Below, piece after piece: positions 63,977-64,000 of a stretch of 64,000 nt of DNA. The position numbers and the translations under genes were made by a program. The number at the start of each line of letters is the position of its first letter. The first letter of the stretch is position 1. Source of the DNA: Xanthocytophaga agilis (GTDB taxonomy: Bacteria > Bacteroidota > Bacteroidia > Cytophagales > 172606-1); NCBI RefSeq assembly GCF_030068605.1, contig NZ_JASJOU010000001.1, forward strand, positions 1,054,001 through 1,118,000, read 5' to 3'. The notes beneath the pieces were generated by a model. It saw only the letters and a list, made by a program, of their open reading frames with translations. It ran no database searches and was not told where the DNA came from.

Positions 63977-64000
63977 TATTTGCCTTTGTAAGTAATTTTA

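Noticed and set aside
1-64000. CRISPR arrays, tRNA or rRNA genes, intact insertion sequences
   Set aside because: No regularly spaced direct repeats, cloverleaf-like genes or transposase frames were seen on either strand.

Overview
The window looks like chromosome from a member of the Bacteroidota, most likely order Cytophagales. Several signs support this. It has SprB-type repeats with a type IX secretion (T9SS) C-terminal sorting domain, a TANFOR-domain protein, Bacteroidota-style promoter boxes (TAnnTTTG), few Shine-Dalgarno sequences, and moderately AT-rich DNA. No rRNA, tRNA, CRISPR array or intact insertion sequence was seen.

Layout. 1-13.7 kb is mostly housekeeping: a cut-off amino acid permease, a DCC-family protein, citrate synthase, a PAS-LuxR regulator, DinD, several unknown small or membrane proteins, MnmE, a glycosyltransferase, DapD and a 3-hydroxyacyl-CoA dehydrogenase. 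14.3-18.4 kb holds a cysteine-cluster protein, an XRE regulator with a palindromic site over its promoter, and a cobU-cobT-cobS-cobC run for cobamide nucleotide-loop assembly (corrinoid salvage rather than de novo synthesis). 18.5-24.2 kb has a quinone oxidoreductase, ribokinase, a DUF1684 protein, an NTF2-like protein, a LytTR response regulator and an integral-membrane acyltransferase. 24.9-32.9 kb is a heavy-metal RND efflux operon (CzcA, CzcB and TolC type) beside its two-component system. Four CTTAA repeats at exact 11-bp spacing lie between the kinase and the efflux genes. 33-36.7 kb has a zinc-ribbon coiled-coil protein, a Nif3 protein, a degenerate glycogen-synthase-like protein and a peroxiredoxin.

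36.9-60.5 kb is the most unusual part. A five-gene minus-strand operon (58063 down to 44888) encodes a SprB-repeat T9SS-sorted surface protein, a predicted outer-membrane barrel, a TANFOR/FN3 protein, a 1430-residue secreted polymorphic toxin (Sec signal, Hint domain, C-terminal AHH-type HNH nuclease) and an Imm11/Imm43-like immunity protein. Downstream, and separated by hairpin terminators, are spare or broken cassettes: a REase-fold toxin tip with a frameshifted Imm52-like gene, a second Imm11-like gene, and a silent second copy of about 170 bp of the Hint domain. A 1498-residue secreted protein of unknown function, a basic coiled-coil protein and a divergent FN3 protein flank this locus. 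It reads as a surface-export gene set joined to a toxin whose tip can be swapped by recombination.

60.6-64 kb returns to ordinary genes: a Na+/H+ antiporter, an aldo/keto reductase and a periplasmic cytochrome c.
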